A stretch of DNA of 64,000 nucleotides from Mycolicibacterium helvum (GCF_010731895.1 NZ_AP022596.1:1054001-1118000); one strand, 5' to 3'; shown: positions 19,529 to 28,274, counted from the first letter of the stretch. The notes: generated from the sequence alone by a model not told the origin. A program made the numbers and translations.

Positions 19529-20044
19529 TCAGGCCTTGGCGGGCGGGCGGTAGAAGATCGCCAGCTGCCCGATTCCGCCGGCCAGACCGAGCACCACCGC
19601 GATCAGCAACCCGCACCAGCCGTGCAGCCAGTGGTAGACGCTCGTGCCGTGAAAAAGCGCGTAATCCAGGCTGTACTTGCCGGCGCCAGTCGCCGCCAGC
19701 GCCACGGCCCCGGCCGCCAGCACCAGGTTGTACTCCCAGCCTTCCTTGACGATGAAGAAACCGTTGTGCCGGTGCACCGTCCAGGCCGCGACCAACATCA
19801 GCGCCACGAACCCGGCAGCCGGTACCGGTGTCAGCAACCCCACCGCCAGACCTATGCCGGCCGCCATCTCAGTACTGGCCGCCACCCGTGCGTGGAAGAT
19901 GCCCGGCCGCATGCCGATGCTGTCGAACCAGCCGGCGGTGCCCTTGATCCGGCCGCCGCCGAAGAACTTGTTGTAACCGTGGGCAGCCATGGTCACCCCG
20001 AGCACCACACGCAGGATCAGCAGTCCGACACTGTAGGCAGTCAT
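19529..20044 (-). CDS. DoxX-family membrane protein
   Basis: The 171-residue protein has four transmembrane segments (about 5-25, 58-82, 88-105 region and 138-160) and the family motif GVTMAAHGYNKFFGGG (residues 16-31). DoxX/MmpS3-like proteins of mycobacteria have been linked to membrane redox complexes that resist oxidative stress; other relatives are quinone-associated. A basic tail (YRPPAKA) ends the protein. The gene is on the same strand as the WS/DGAT-like gene upstream (43-base gap) and DUF3556 downstream. Confidence 0.85.
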   Translation of the reverse strand: MTAYSVGLLILRVVLGVTMAAHGYNKFFGGGRIKGTAGWFDSIGMRPGIFHARVAASTEMAAGIGLAVGLLTPVPAAGFVALMLVAAWTVHRHNGFFIVKEGWEYNLVLAAGAVALAATGAGKYSLDYALFHGTSVYHWLHGWCGLLIAVVLGLAGGIGQLAIFYRPPAKA

Positions 20045-20086
20045 GGGAGTAAACCTAGAGCATCAGACCCCGTGCGGTGCCGATGC

Positions 20087-21361
20087 TCAGCCGAGGTAGC
20101 CGCGCACCCGAAGCGCCACCCCCAGCCGCTCCCAATAGTCGTCGACATCGACGTTGTCCGGGTCGGCGTGCACGCTGACCGTGATGGTGTCGCCGAGCCC
20201 GTGCACACCGTGGGTAAGGCTCATCATCGGCGACAGCCCGGAGAACCCCGCGGCGAGCAGGACAGGGAATCCGCCGAACGACAGATCCGCCGGCCCGCGG
20301 TTCACGCTGGACACCACGGTATTGCCGGTGACCGTCGCGCCACGCGCATCCGGATCGAACTGCCGCACTCCCCAGCGCAGCAACGGGGCGGGAATCGCCG
20401 CGGACGCGGCGGCCGATGCCCGCATCGCCGGGTGTTCGCCGCGGCGGCGCTGGGCGCCCAGTTCGGTGCTGATCAGCTCGGCTCGGCGGGCCCGGTCCAG
20501 ATCAGGATGGAGCCCAATGCCGACATTGCGAAAGTTGTTGTGCGCACTCGGATCCTGCTGTCCGGCCATGGTGACTTCGGCACCCAGTGTCGAGGTGTCC
20601 TCACCGCCCGCGGCCAGATAGCCCGCCAGTGCGTCGGAGACCGCAACCAGCACGCCGATCGTCACGGTGGGGCGTGCCAGCTGATCGCGCCGCAGCGCCA
20701 CTGTCCGCACCACCGGCCTCGCTCGGGGTCGCGCGTTGATGCTGAGCAACGGGCATCCTGGGGCGGGCGGGGGCACCACGCCCGCCTCGGTGTCGCGCAC
20801 CAGCATGCGATGTGCCCGGGCGGCGGCGATTCCACGCACCGGCAGGAACCCGCGCCGGGTCACAACGGGCACTGGCACCGGCCGTTCGCGGCCCAGCAAC
20901 GCGCCGGCCAGCGCAGTCCCCCGACTGCCGTCGGCGAACGCATGGCCCGTCTGCAGCACCACCACCGAGCCGACCCCGCTGGACCCCGGCACTCCCAAAA
21001 CCTGCGGGAAAATGTGTGCGCGCCAAGTCATTCGGCGAAGATCGAGCGGGTCGCCGCGCAGGCCTGCCGCGGTGTCCAGACAGCCCTGCCAGTCCACTCC
21101 CCCGGCATGATGGACGACGAACTGCTCGGCGCCGACCTCACGCGGAATCCAGCGCGGGTACCGCCATCCGCCGCCGTCGACCACCCGCAAGCACAGTTCG
21201 TCGCACCCCTGCGCCCGGCGCCGCAGCTCGTCGACGGCAACGTCAAGAGCACCGGGCGAGCCGTCGAAGGCGTACACCACGATCTGGTCGTTGGGAACTG
21301 CGGCCGACAACCAGAACATCTGCGCGTCAACCGCGGTCATCACTCTGCTGCTGGCCGCCAT
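20087..21361 (-). CDS. WS/DGAT-like acyltransferase-fold protein
   Basis: The 424-residue protein resembles wax-ester synthase/diacylglycerol acyltransferases (PF03007 plus DUF1298). The catalytic HHxxxDG motif is reduced to GHAFADG (about 140-146), keeping the second His and the Asp-Gly. The C-terminal DUF1298-like block contains NVGIGLHPDL, SSVNRGPADLSFGG and MMSLTHGVHGLGDTITVSVHADP. Family members make triacylglycerol or wax esters from acyl-CoA. The loss of the first His is also seen in some actinobacterial paralogues, so activity is uncertain. It is divergent from an SDR gene 25 bases away. Confidence 0.75.
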   Translation of the reverse strand: MAASSRVMTAVDAQMFWLSAAVPNDQIVVYAFDGSPGALDVAVDELRRRAQGCDELCLRVVDGGGWRYPRWIPREVGAEQFVVHHAGGVDWQGCLDTAAGLRGDPLDLRRMTWRAHIFPQVLGVPGSSGVGSVVVLQTGHAFADGSRGTALAGALLGRERPVPVPVVTRRGFLPVRGIAAARAHRMLVRDTEAGVVPPPAPGCPLLSINARPRARPVVRTVALRRDQLARPTVTIGVLVAVSDALAGYLAAGGEDTSTLGAEVTMAGQQDPSAHNNFRNVGIGLHPDLDRARRAELISTELGAQRRRGEHPAMRASAAASAAIPAPLLRWGVRQFDPDARGATVTGNTVVSSVNRGPADLSFGGFPVLLAAGFSGLSPMMSLTHGVHGLGDTITVSVHADPDNVDVDDYWERLGVALRVRGYLG

Positions 21362-21386
21362 CTGATCATTGTCCTAGGCTGGCAAC

Positions 21387-22190
21387 GTGCTGCCGCCCCC
21401 TGGTCCCAGCCGCGCTGCGCTCATCACCGGAGCCTCATCAGGCATCGGGGCTGAGATTGCCCGGCAACTCTCCGCCCGCGGCCATCATGTCATCCTGGTG
21501 GCCCGGCGCACCGACCAGCTCACTGCGCTCTCCGAAGAGTTAGAAGGCCCCAGTTCTGTTGTTGGAGCTGATCTTTCGAAGCCCGCCGACCGAGCCGCTC
21601 TCCCCGATCGGGTGGCCGCACTCGGCCTCGAAGTCGACATCCTGGTCAACAACGCCGGACTGTCCACCACCGGTCCGGTGGCCGCGGCGGACCCCGGTGC
21701 CGAGTTGAACGTGGTCGAAGTCGACGTCGCCGCGGTGGTCGATCTGTGTACCCGGTTCGTGGCCGGCATGGTGCGCCGGCGCCGCGGCGCGGTGCTCAAC
21801 GTGGCCTCGCTGGGCGCCTTCGGCCCGCTGCCTGGCCAGGCCGTATACGGTGCGGCCAAGGCCTTCGTTCTGTCCTACACCCACGCGCTGCGCGAGGAAC
21901 TCAAACCCAGCGGCGTGACGGCCACCGCCCTGTGCCCGGGTCCGGTCAAGACCGGATTCGGCGAGGCCGCCGGAATCTCCGACGAGGACGCTGAAGCCGC
22001 GCTACCCAAACCACTGTGGGTGTCGGCCGAAGATGTCGCCAAGGCCGCCGTGGACGGATTGGCCGCCGGTAAGCCCGTCGTCGTACCGGGACGGCTCAAC
22101 CACGCGGCCACCGTGGTCTACCAGCTGACGCCGAAGCGGCTACTTTTGCCGCTGCTGGCCCGCAGTCACCCCAGCCTCAAGCCGAAGTAG
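21387..22190 (+). CDS. Short-chain dehydrogenase/reductase (classical, NADP-type)
   Basis: The 267-residue classical SDR starts at GTG 21387. It has TGASSGIG (15-22), VARR after strand 2 (NADP preference), NNAG (about 88-91) and catalytic residues NVASLGAFG (Ser, about 137) and YGAAK (about 150-154). PG motifs CPGPVKTGF follow. A C-terminal extension with RLLLPLLARSHPSLKPK may associate with membrane lipid. Similar mycobacterial SDRs reduce ketoacyl or ketone lipids. The last 14 bases overlap the convergent hydrolase gene. Confidence 0.85.
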   Translation: MLPPPGPSRAALITGASSGIGAEIARQLSARGHHVILVARRTDQLTALSEELEGPSSVVGADLSKPADRAALPDRVAALGLEVDILVNNAGLSTTGPVAAADPGAELNVVEVDVAAVVDLCTRFVAGMVRRRRGAVLNVASLGAFGPLPGQAVYGAAKAFVLSYTHALREELKPSGVTATALCPGPVKTGFGEAAGISDEDAEAALPKPLWVSAEDVAKAAVDGLAAGKPVVVPGRLNHAATVVYQLTPKRLLLPLLARSHPSLKPK

Positions 22191-23091
22191 CCGACAGGAA
22201 GTCCACGATCCGCTGACCCACCGCGTCGGGCCGTTCGAGCTGCAGGAAATGTCCGGCATGTTCGACGATCGCCGCATCGCTGCCGGGCGGCAGGACGTCA
22301 CGCACCCACGGCGTGAATTCCGGTGTCATACAACCATCGTCGCTGCCGTGCAGGTACAGGGTCGGCAGGCGGGGTGCCTCGAGCCAGAGGGCGTGCAGTT
22401 CGGCGTAACGGGCCGGCAGGCGGGTGTTACGGATCGTCGCCCGGTAGGTGCCCAGCGCGGCGCGCCACCGGTCCGGCGAGCCGATCGCGGCATCGACGTG
22501 GCGCAGATCCTCGGCGGCGTTGTAGCCGGGCGACCAGCGCCGCCACAGCAGCGGGACGATCCAGGACGATGAGCGCTCCGGCAGAAAGGGCAGCTGGAAG
22601 TAGCTGATGTACCAGCTACGCACGAACTGCCTCGGCACCAGCCGCAGCAGCCGGCCCCGGTTGGCCAGCGGCCTGCCGACCCGCGGCCGCAACGCCGCCG
22701 ACGGCGGCACCGACATGACGACGGCTCGGGTGAACGGGGTGTCCGGCATCGCGGCCAGGCCGGTGGCGGCGATAGCACCCCAGTCATGGCCGATGACGAC
22801 ATCGGCGTCGGTGGGATCACAGGCGGCGCGCACCTGCAGCGCGTCGTCCATCACCGCCCCGATGTGATAGCTGCCGTCGGTGGGGATCGATGAGGGGACA
22901 TAGCCACGCATGAACGGGGCGATGACCCGGTAACCTGCGGCCACCAGGTGCGGCGCCAGCTTCCGGAATCCATAGGCGGTATCGGGAAAACCGTGCAGAC
23001 ACAAGGCAATCGGGCCGTCATCGGGTCCCCAGCTCAGCGCGCGCAGCTGTACCGCAGGTGCCGAAACGTCAATCCAGCGCGGCTCCGTCAT
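22177..23091 (-). CDS. Alpha/beta hydrolase, epoxide hydrolase-like (EphC group)
   Basis: The 304-residue protein has the oxyanion-hole motif LCLHGFPDTAYGFRKL (about 30-45) and the nucleophile elbow VIGHDWGAIAA (about 97-107), where Asp replaces Ser as in epoxide hydrolases and haloalkane dehalogenases. A C-terminal catalytic His lies in EHAGHFLQLE (about 279-288). Its position two to three genes from bpoB matches ephC (Rv1124) in M. tuberculosis. It probably hydrolyses epoxides of lipids or xenobiotics. The upstream neighbours on the same strand are the Mce-associated pair. Confidence 0.82.
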   Translation of the reverse strand: MTEPRWIDVSAPAVQLRALSWGPDDGPIALCLHGFPDTAYGFRKLAPHLVAAGYRVIAPFMRGYVPSSIPTDGSYHIGAVMDDALQVRAACDPTDADVVIGHDWGAIAATGLAAMPDTPFTRAVVMSVPPSAALRPRVGRPLANRGRLLRLVPRQFVRSWYISYFQLPFLPERSSSWIVPLLWRRWSPGYNAAEDLRHVDAAIGSPDRWRAALGTYRATIRNTRLPARYAELHALWLEAPRLPTLYLHGSDDGCMTPEFTPWVRDVLPPGSDAAIVEHAGHFLQLERPDAVGQRIVDFLSATSA

Positions 23092-23106
23092 CGCCCCCCC
23101 TGTCGG

Positions 23107-23730
23107 CTAGACCGGATCGAACCCCGAGATGAGCCAACGGTCGCCGACCTTGTCCAGAGTGACCCGCACACTGGAGGCGGTGTTGGTGGGTGCGTCAGTG
23201 CCCATCACGACGGTCTGGTTCACGAACAGCAGCACCACGGCATGGTCGGGCTTGGCGAAGACCGATGCAGCGGCAGGCACCTGAGCCACCGCCGAGATCT
23301 TCTTCTCCTTGGCACCGGGGATGACGACGTTGTTGACCAGCTGGGTGTAGGCGTCCAGGAAGCTTCCCGTCAGCCGGTCGCGGGCGGCGCCAAGATCTTT
23401 GTCGACGGTCTCGGCCTTGTAACTCAGCAATGCGACGGTCGAGTCCTTGGCGGCCTGCACCGATTCGGTGCGGGCCCGGTCGGCGTCCCGCCGCGATGAG
23501 TCTTCCCATTTCAGGTAGCCGGCGCCCGCGCCGAGCAGCAGAGCAAGGATCGGCAGGAGTCCGAAAGCCACCGCACCAGCAAGGCTGAAGCGCCCCTTCG
23601 GTGCGGCTTCGGGCGCGGCAGCGGTTTCCCCGGCGGGAGCCTCCTCCCCGGAACTCTTGGTCAGATCGACCGCGGTGGTCTTGGCCTCGACCACTACGGG
23701 ATCGGGAGTATCGGGCTTGTCAGTCGTCAC
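23107..23730 (-). CDS. Mce-associated membrane protein (orphan Mam), second of pair
   Basis: The 207-residue protein has an acidic Ala/Pro-rich cytoplasmic N-terminus (1-45), one transmembrane helix (about 50-70) and an extracytoplasmic NTF2-like domain (about 75-207) with QTVVMG and GDRWLISGFDPV. This is the layout of Mce-associated (Mam) proteins, which stabilise or assist Mce lipid importers. No mce genes lie nearby, so it is an orphan Mam. The GTG start overlaps the stop of the upstream Mam gene by 4 bases. Confidence 0.82.
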   Translation of the reverse strand: MTTDKPDTPDPVVVEAKTTAVDLTKSSGEEAPAGETAAAPEAAPKGRFSLAGAVAFGLLPILALLLGAGAGYLKWEDSSRRDADRARTESVQAAKDSTVALLSYKAETVDKDLGAARDRLTGSFLDAYTQLVNNVVIPGAKEKKISAVAQVPAAASVFAKPDHAVVLLFVNQTVVMGTDAPTNTASSVRVTLDKVGDRWLISGFDPV

Positions 23731-24338
23731 GGCACGAACTCCACTTTCGAGACCTTCGCTTCGTCATTACCGGTCTTCTTGACCGTCAACCGCATCCGCC
23801 ACGAACGCGGTGGCTGGTTGGGCGCGCCGGCGTTGGAGGTCGTGACGGTGACGGCCACCAGCACCTGACCTTGGTCGCCGGTCATCGACTCCAGCCCGGC
23901 CTCGGTCACCTGGCCGTCGGACTTGGACTGCGCCTGCTTGACGACCTCGATGAACGGCTGGGACCGCTTGGCGAAGTCGTCGTAGAACGCGTCGGTGGCC
24001 GAGTCGAGGATGCGCTGCACATCCTTGTCGGCCTCGTCGAAGTGGATGGTGGTCAGGTTGATCGCACCCTGCCTGCCGACGCTGACGAGGAGCTCGCGAA
24101 GTTGATCGGTCTTCTTGGCGTCATAGGCGCGATAGCCGAGCCAACCGGCGAGCCCGCCGAGGGCGACGACGATAACGGTCCCCACGACCAGAGCGAGCCG
24201 AACATGGGTCCACCCCGACTTGACCACCAACGCCTGCGCCGGCTCGTCCAGCAGTTCACTGTCGTCGGCCGCCAGGGTCGTCTCAACCTCTTCTGGCGTG
24301 GCGGCCTCGTCCTCGGACGCGGCGGGCTCGTCAGCCAT
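23727..24338 (-). CDS. Mce-associated membrane protein (orphan Mam), first of pair
   Basis: The 203-residue protein has an acidic N-terminus of about 45 residues, a transmembrane helix (about 50-72, ALVVGTVIVVALGGLAGWLG) and an extracytoplasmic domain with FYDDFAKRSQPFIEVV and a C-terminal WRMRLTVKKTGNDEAKVSKVEF. It is paralogous in layout to its partner and co-translated with it. Paired orphan Mams such as Rv1362c/Rv1363c are known in M. tuberculosis; OmamA stabilises Mce1 and Mce4 transporters. Which Mce system this pair serves cannot be read from the window. Confidence 0.82.
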   Translation of the reverse strand: MADEPAASEDEAATPEEVETTLAADDSELLDEPAQALVVKSGWTHVRLALVVGTVIVVALGGLAGWLGYRAYDAKKTDQLRELLVSVGRQGAINLTTIHFDEADKDVQRILDSATDAFYDDFAKRSQPFIEVVKQAQSKSDGQVTEAGLESMTGDQGQVLVAVTVTTSNAGAPNQPPRSWRMRLTVKKTGNDEAKVSKVEFVP

Positions 24339-24417
24339 CGTTCTCCCTCTACGGCGCTACGGGCTCCGATCACCCGTACTTGGGGCGAAAGGCTACCGGT
24401 AGGCCCTGTGAGCGCCG

Positions 24418-24633
24418 TCACGGGTGCGCTGCGGCGGCCTCCAGATCGGCGATCACGATTTTGCGCATCCCGAGCATGGCGGTGGTCGCGGCGGCCGCCC
24501 GGGCCGGATCCGGGTCGCACAGCAGCTGGTAAAGCCGGGTGGGCACCACCTGCCTGCTCAGCGCTCGGTGGGCACGGATGGTCTCCTCTGTTCGGTCTCG
24601 ATGGGGTTGACCCGTCGGGGTGCCGAAAGTCAT
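24418..24633 (-). pseudogene. C-terminal remnant of a VOC/PhnB-like (3-demethylubiquinone methyltransferase-type) gene
   Basis: The 71-codon frame ends with RQVVPTRLYQLLCDPDPARAAAATTAMLGMRKIVIADLEAAAA. This corresponds to the conserved C-terminal tail of PhnB-like VOC proteins (WQVVPxxLxxLLxDPDPxRAxxxxxAMLxMxKIDIAxL). The roughly 100 residues of the glyoxalase fold that should precede it are missing. The first 25 residues have no family match, and the conserved Trp is replaced by Arg. It sits between the Mam pair and bpoB and looks like a decaying 5'-truncated gene. Confidence 0.6.
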
Positions 24634-24678
24634 CGCGGACGCCGCTGAGTAACGTGCTGTTGAGGTTCGGCCGAGAGG

Positions 24679-25548
24679 ATGCCCGTGAGCAGCGCAAAGA
24701 GCGGTTCCCAGACCGTCGAGTTCCGGGGCGACAAAGCGCTCACCCTGGTGGCCGACGAATGGAACCGCGACGCCCCGGAGATCGCCGACCGGCCGACGAT
24801 CCTGATGCTGCACGGTGGTGGCCAGAACAGGTTCTCCTGGAAGAACACCGGGCAGGTGCTGGCCGACCACGGCTTCCACGTGATCGCGCTGGACGCTCGC
24901 GGACACGGCGACAGCGACCGGGCGCCCAACGCCGAGTACACCGTGGACGCGCTGTCGGCCGACGTGCTGCTGGTGCTCGAGCAGATCGGCCGGCCGGTGG
25001 TGTTGATCGGAGCCAGCATGGGCGGGCTGACCGGCATTCTGGTCGCCGAGCACGCCGGGTCTGCAAAGGTCACCAAGCTGGTGCTGGTCGATGTGGTGCC
25101 GCGCTTCGAGAAGGGCGGCAGCGCCCGGATCCGGGACTTCATGTTCAGCCATGTGCACGGCTTCGAGAACCTGCAGCAGGCTGCCGACGCCATCGCCGAA
25201 TATTTGCCGCACCGGAAGAGGCCGAAGAACCTCGACGGCCTCAAGAAGAACCTGCGGCTGCGCGACGGCCGGTGGTTCTGGCACTGGGATCCCGCGTTCC
25301 TGACCGCCCCCGACGACGATCCGTTCGCTCGGGTCGAGCGCCTCGAGCAGGCTGCCATCGATCTGACCATCCCGATCCTGCTGATCCGCGGGAAGCTCTC
25401 CGATGTTGTCAGCGCCGAAGGGGTTCAGGATTTCTTGACGAAGGTGCCGCACGCGGAATTCGTCGAACTCGCCGATGCCGGCCACACCGCCGCAGGCGAC
25501 GATAACGACGCCTTCAGCGAGGCCGTCGTCTCGTTCGTCACCCGCTAG
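24679..25548 (+). CDS. bpoB: Alpha/beta hydrolase, BpoB-like (annotated non-heme peroxidase)
   Basis: The 289-residue hydrolase has LMLHGGGQNRFSWKNTG (about 43-59), DARGHGDSDR (about 73-82) and the Ser nucleophile in LIGASMGGLTG (about 112-122). The acid is probably near RGKLSDVVS and the His in ADAGHTAAGDD (about 270-280). It matches M. tuberculosis Rv1123c (BpoB) in type and neighbourhood. Such proteins are labelled bromoperoxidases but most are esterases or C-C hydrolases. Its stop overlaps the convergent dehydrogenase stop by 4 bases. Confidence 0.82.
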   Translation: MPVSSAKSGSQTVEFRGDKALTLVADEWNRDAPEIADRPTILMLHGGGQNRFSWKNTGQVLADHGFHVIALDARGHGDSDRAPNAEYTVDALSADVLLVLEQIGRPVVLIGASMGGLTGILVAEHAGSAKVTKLVLVDVVPRFEKGGSARIRDFMFSHVHGFENLQQAADAIAEYLPHRKRPKNLDGLKKNLRLRDGRWFWHWDPAFLTAPDDDPFARVERLEQAAIDLTIPILLIRGKLSDVVSAEGVQDFLTKVPHAEFVELADAGHTAAGDDNDAFSEAVVSFVTR

Positions 25549-26477
25549 ACCGGCGTGACCAGCTGCCCGCTGGTCAGGAACTCCTCCAGGTTGCGCATCG
25601 CCACCGTGGCCATGGCCGTTCGGGTTCGGGCGGTCGCGCTGCCCACGTGTGGCAGCAGCACGACGTTGTCGAGTTCGGCCAACGCGGCAGGCACGGTCGG
25701 TTCGTTCGCGTAGACATCCAGCCCGGCGCCGGCCAACCCACCGGCGGTGAGCAACTCGATCAGCGCGTCCTGGTCGACGACGCTGCCGCGGGCGATGTTG
25801 ACCAGGTAGCCCTGCGGGCCGAGTGCCTCCAGAACCTCGCGGTTCACCAGGTGCGCAGAGTCCGGTCCACCTGCGGTGGCGACCACCAGGACGTCGACGG
25901 ACGCGGCCAGCTCCACCGGTGAAGCGGCGTAGCGGAGTGGGCTGTCAGGGATCGCGTTGCGGTTGTGATAGGCGATGGCACAGTCGAATCCGAGCAGCCG
26001 GGTGGCGATCGCCGAGCCGATCCGGCCCAGGCCCAGGATGCCGACCCGGCTGCCGGTGACGTCACGGGTGTACGGGAACGGTCCCTGCGCTGCCCAGCGC
26101 CCGGCGCGCACATAGCGGTCGGCGGCGGCGAATCCCCGCAGGGTGTCGAGGATCAGGCCAAGCGCGGTGTCGGCGACGGTGTCGCTGAGCACGTCGGGGG
26201 TATTGCTCACCCCGATCCCCCGCGCGCGGGCCGCGTTGAGGTCGATGGCGTCGACACCGGCTCCGAAGTTCACGATGGCGCGCAGCTGCGGCAGTGCGTC
26301 CATCAGCGCGGCGTCGACGCCGGGTCGCCCGCCGCACACGATCACCGTGACAGCATCGGCGTGCTGGCGCAGGAAGTCGGCCCGTTCGGGCGCTGCCGGT
26401 AACCGCAATGGGGTGTGCGCGGCGGTGAGTTGCTGTTCCAGTGCCGGTTCGAGCCTGCCGACGACGAGGATGGCCAT
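25545..26477 (-). CDS. D-isomer-specific 2-hydroxyacid dehydrogenase (GHRB-like)
   Basis: The 310-residue protein reduces a 2-keto acid such as glyoxylate or hydroxypyruvate with NAD(P)H. The Rossmann motif is VGILGLGRIGSAIA (about 144-157) and the residue set AYHNRN after strand 2 (no Asp) hints at NADP. The catalytic Arg lies in VNIARGSVVD (about 227-236), Glu in DVYANEPTVP (about 254-263) and His in LLPHVGSAT (about 274-282). It is convergent with bpoB. A physiological role in glyoxylate handling is an inference. Confidence 0.88.
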   Translation of the reverse strand: MAILVVGRLEPALEQQLTAAHTPLRLPAAPERADFLRQHADAVTVIVCGGRPGVDAALMDALPQLRAIVNFGAGVDAIDLNAARARGIGVSNTPDVLSDTVADTALGLILDTLRGFAAADRYVRAGRWAAQGPFPYTRDVTGSRVGILGLGRIGSAIATRLLGFDCAIAYHNRNAIPDSPLRYAASPVELAASVDVLVVATAGGPDSAHLVNREVLEALGPQGYLVNIARGSVVDQDALIELLTAGGLAGAGLDVYANEPTVPAALAELDNVVLLPHVGSATARTRTAMATVAMRNLEEFLTSGQLVTPV

Positions 26478-26489
26478 GTAGCCAGTGTG

Positions 26490-26702
26490 CTACAGCCGAA
26501 CAGGCACCGTCGCGTGTCGTTCATCGGTGAGTATCTCGAATATCGCCCGCCCAGATGCGAGGAGTTCGGTATCACAACCGTTGCTGGACAGGGTGATTCG
26601 GTGGGGCGTCTTGCGACTGCATGGTGGCGTGAGCCAGACCGTCTGGGCCCGATCCGGGTGATTGGCACGGAGGAATCTGCTCTCGTGGTAGGGAGGCATC
26701 AT
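26490..26702 (-). CDS. Possible small ORF of unknown function (70 aa)
   Basis: A frame starting [18 protein letters not shown] runs to a stop at 26490, just upstream of the dehydrogenase gene on the same strand. It fills most of the 260-base gap before the divergent cyclase gene. Composition is mixed, with GC-poor third positions in places, and I see no motif or signal. It may be a remnant or simply untranslated upstream sequence. Confidence 0.25.
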   Translation of the reverse strand: MMPPYHESRFLRANHPDRAQTVWLTPPCSRKTPHRITLSSNGCDTELLASGRAIFEILTDERHATVPVRL

Positions 26703-26737
26703 CAGTTCAGGATTCTCGACCGGAGGGCGGCGCAGGA

Positions 26738-27529
26738 GTGGGTTGGACGATCGCGGCGGCGGTATTGGCGGTGCTTGCCGTGGCCGAGGCCGTAGCGCTG
26801 GTCGTGCTGCGCGCACGCCTGCGGGCCAGCGAGCGCGAGGCCGAGGAGATGCGGGGGCGCCTGGACACCCGCAACATGCTGTGGACGGGCGGTCGGGAGG
26901 CAGTCAAGACCGTGTGGCAGACCGCCAACCTGGTGCGCACCCAGGGCTTCGGTGGTGCGGTGCGGTCCTCGATCGAGGAGCTTGCCGACTGGGCCGACGT
27001 CGAGCGCCCGGACCTGGCCCGGCTGGCCCCCGACGGCAAGTTGGTGGTGATGTTCTCCGACATCGAGGAGTCCACCGCACTCAACGAACGCATCGGCGAC
27101 CGAGCGTGGGTCAAGCTCATCGGCAGTCACGATCGGCTGGTCCGTCGGCTGGTCAAGGCGTTTGACGGCCATGTCGTCAAGAGCCAGGGCGATGGGTTCA
27201 TGGTGGCCTTCGCCGATCCGACAGCCGCAGTGAGCTGCGCGGTGGCGATGCAGCGCGCGCTGGAGCGCGATGCAAAACGGGCGCGGCACAACAGAATTCG
27301 GGTACGAATCGGAATCCACATGGGTAAGTCGGTGCTGCGCGGCGATGACGTGTTCGGCCGCAACGTGGCGATGGCGGCCCGCGTCGCCGGCCAGGCCGAC
27401 GGTGGCGAGATCCTGGTCAGCGAATCGGTACGCACCGCGGTGGGCGGCAGGCACGATTTCGACGCGGGCCGGGAGGTCGAGCTGAAAGGTTTCGCCGGAA
27501 CGCATCGGCTCTACGCCGTGTCGACCTAG
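26738..27529 (+). CDS. Membrane-anchored class III adenylate/guanylate cyclase
   Basis: The 263-residue protein starts at GTG 26738 with one transmembrane helix (about 3-24), a charged coiled segment (25-45) and a linker, then a class III catalytic domain (about 100-263). Metal-binding Asp residues are D108 (FSDIEEST) and D152 (QGDGF). Lys148 and Asp204 match the adenine-specifying pair, and N209 and R215 (RNVAMAAR) are the transition-state residues. All canonical residues are present, so it should make cAMP as a homodimer. It corresponds to the Rv1120c locus, which appears degraded in M. tuberculosis. Confidence 0.9.
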   Translation: MGWTIAAAVLAVLAVAEAVALVVLRARLRASEREAEEMRGRLDTRNMLWTGGREAVKTVWQTANLVRTQGFGGAVRSSIEELADWADVERPDLARLAPDGKLVVMFSDIEESTALNERIGDRAWVKLIGSHDRLVRRLVKAFDGHVVKSQGDGFMVAFADPTAAVSCAVAMQRALERDAKRARHNRIRVRIGIHMGKSVLRGDDVFGRNVAMAARVAGQADGGEILVSESVRTAVGGRHDFDAGREVELKGFAGTHRLYAVST

Positions 27530-27567
27530 CCCGGCCGTCTCAGGACACGTATCACGCGCTCCTGCAG

Positions 27568-27589
27568 ATTGTCGTCAATTGTCAGCAAT
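27568..27589. promoter_or_regulatory. Two overlapping GntR-type operators upstream of the regulator
   Basis: ATTGTCGTCAAT (27568-27579) and ATTGTCAGCAAT (27578-27589) overlap by two bases. They lie 41-62 bases upstream of the regulator start. They match the sites ATTGTTGACAAT and GTTGTTGACAAT in front of the MFS gene. The pattern ATTGTnnnCAAT is typical in length and symmetry for FadR-family GntR repressors. Autoregulation is inferred. Confidence 0.65.
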
Positions 27590-27629
27590 CATGCGCTGTA
27601 GACTGAACGCCCAGGAGAGAGGTGGGTAC

Positions 27630-28274
27630 GTGGCCGAGATTCGTGCATCGTTGAAGAACGACTCGCGAAGGCATCGCGTCGCGCAGATTCTTCGCCAGGA
27701 AATCGTTGCCGGCAGGCTCAGGCCGCGGGACAAATTGGTGGAAAGCGACCTGGCCGATCAATTGGGGACCAGTCGCGGACCAATACGCGAAGCGCTTCGG
27801 CAGCTCGAACAAGAAGGCCTCGTCGTCTCCTACCCGTACCGCGGTACCGAGGTTCTGGGGGTCACCGACGAAGAGGTCCACGACATCCTGGTACCGATCC
27901 GTTTGACACTAGAGAAATTCGCCATCACCCACGGCCTCGAAAACATGCCTGACACGGTCTTTGACCGCCTGGCCTCCATCGTCGATCTGATGGCGGACGC
28001 CGCCAACCGCGGCAGCTTGGACCTGCTGGCAGATCTCGACGTGCAGTTCCACCAAACCCTTATCGACTCATCGGGCCACGAGCATTCGCCACAGCTCTGG
28101 AGCGTGATCCAGCCGCGGGTGTGGGCCTACTTCCGTCGCGATGCACGCCGTCATGCCTCGGCACATGACATCGTCGATCAACATGCTCACCTCCTGGAAG
28201 TCCTGCGCCGCCGCGACGTCTCGGCAGCCGTCGCCGCCTTGACGGCGCACGTACACGACCTGCCAGGTAGCTGA
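27630..28274 (+). CDS. FadR-subfamily GntR transcriptional regulator
   Basis: The 214-residue protein starts at GTG 27630 after AGGAGAG (27612-27618). Residues 12-75 are a GntR winged helix (VAQILRQEIVAGRLRPRDKL, then SDLADQLGTSRGPIREALRQLEQEGLV). An all-helical FCD effector domain follows, with the metal/ligand-type residues in DLDVQFHQTLIDSSGH (about 143-158) and DIVDQHAHLLEVL (about 182-194). FCD regulators usually sense sugar acids or small carboxylates. It heads the catabolic cluster and probably represses it through the ATTGTnnnCAAT sites. Confidence 0.9.
   Translation: MAEIRASLKNDSRRHRVAQILRQEIVAGRLRPRDKLVESDLADQLGTSRGPIREALRQLEQEGLVVSYPYRGTEVLGVTDEEVHDILVPIRLTLEKFAITHGLENMPDTVFDRLASIVDLMADAANRGSLDLLADLDVQFHQTLIDSSGHEHSPQLWSVIQPRVWAYFRRDARRHASAHDIVDQHAHLLEVLRRRDVSAAVAALTAHVHDLPGS

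Noticed and set aside
19346..21454. A plus-strand open frame of about 700 codons opposite DoxX and the WS/DGAT-like gene
   Set aside because: It is antisense to two genes with clear family motifs, and its product is low-complexity Arg/His/Gly-rich sequence typical of high-GC shadow frames.
24634..25485. Minus-strand open frame opposite bpoB, continuous with the VOC remnant
   Set aside because: Only the terminal 71 codons resemble a known family; the rest mirrors the bpoB coding strand.
27578..27629. Earlier start for the GntR regulator at 27579 or ATG 27588
   Set aside because: These codons lie inside the predicted operators, whereas GTG 27630 has a proper AGGAGAG site and begins the family alignment.
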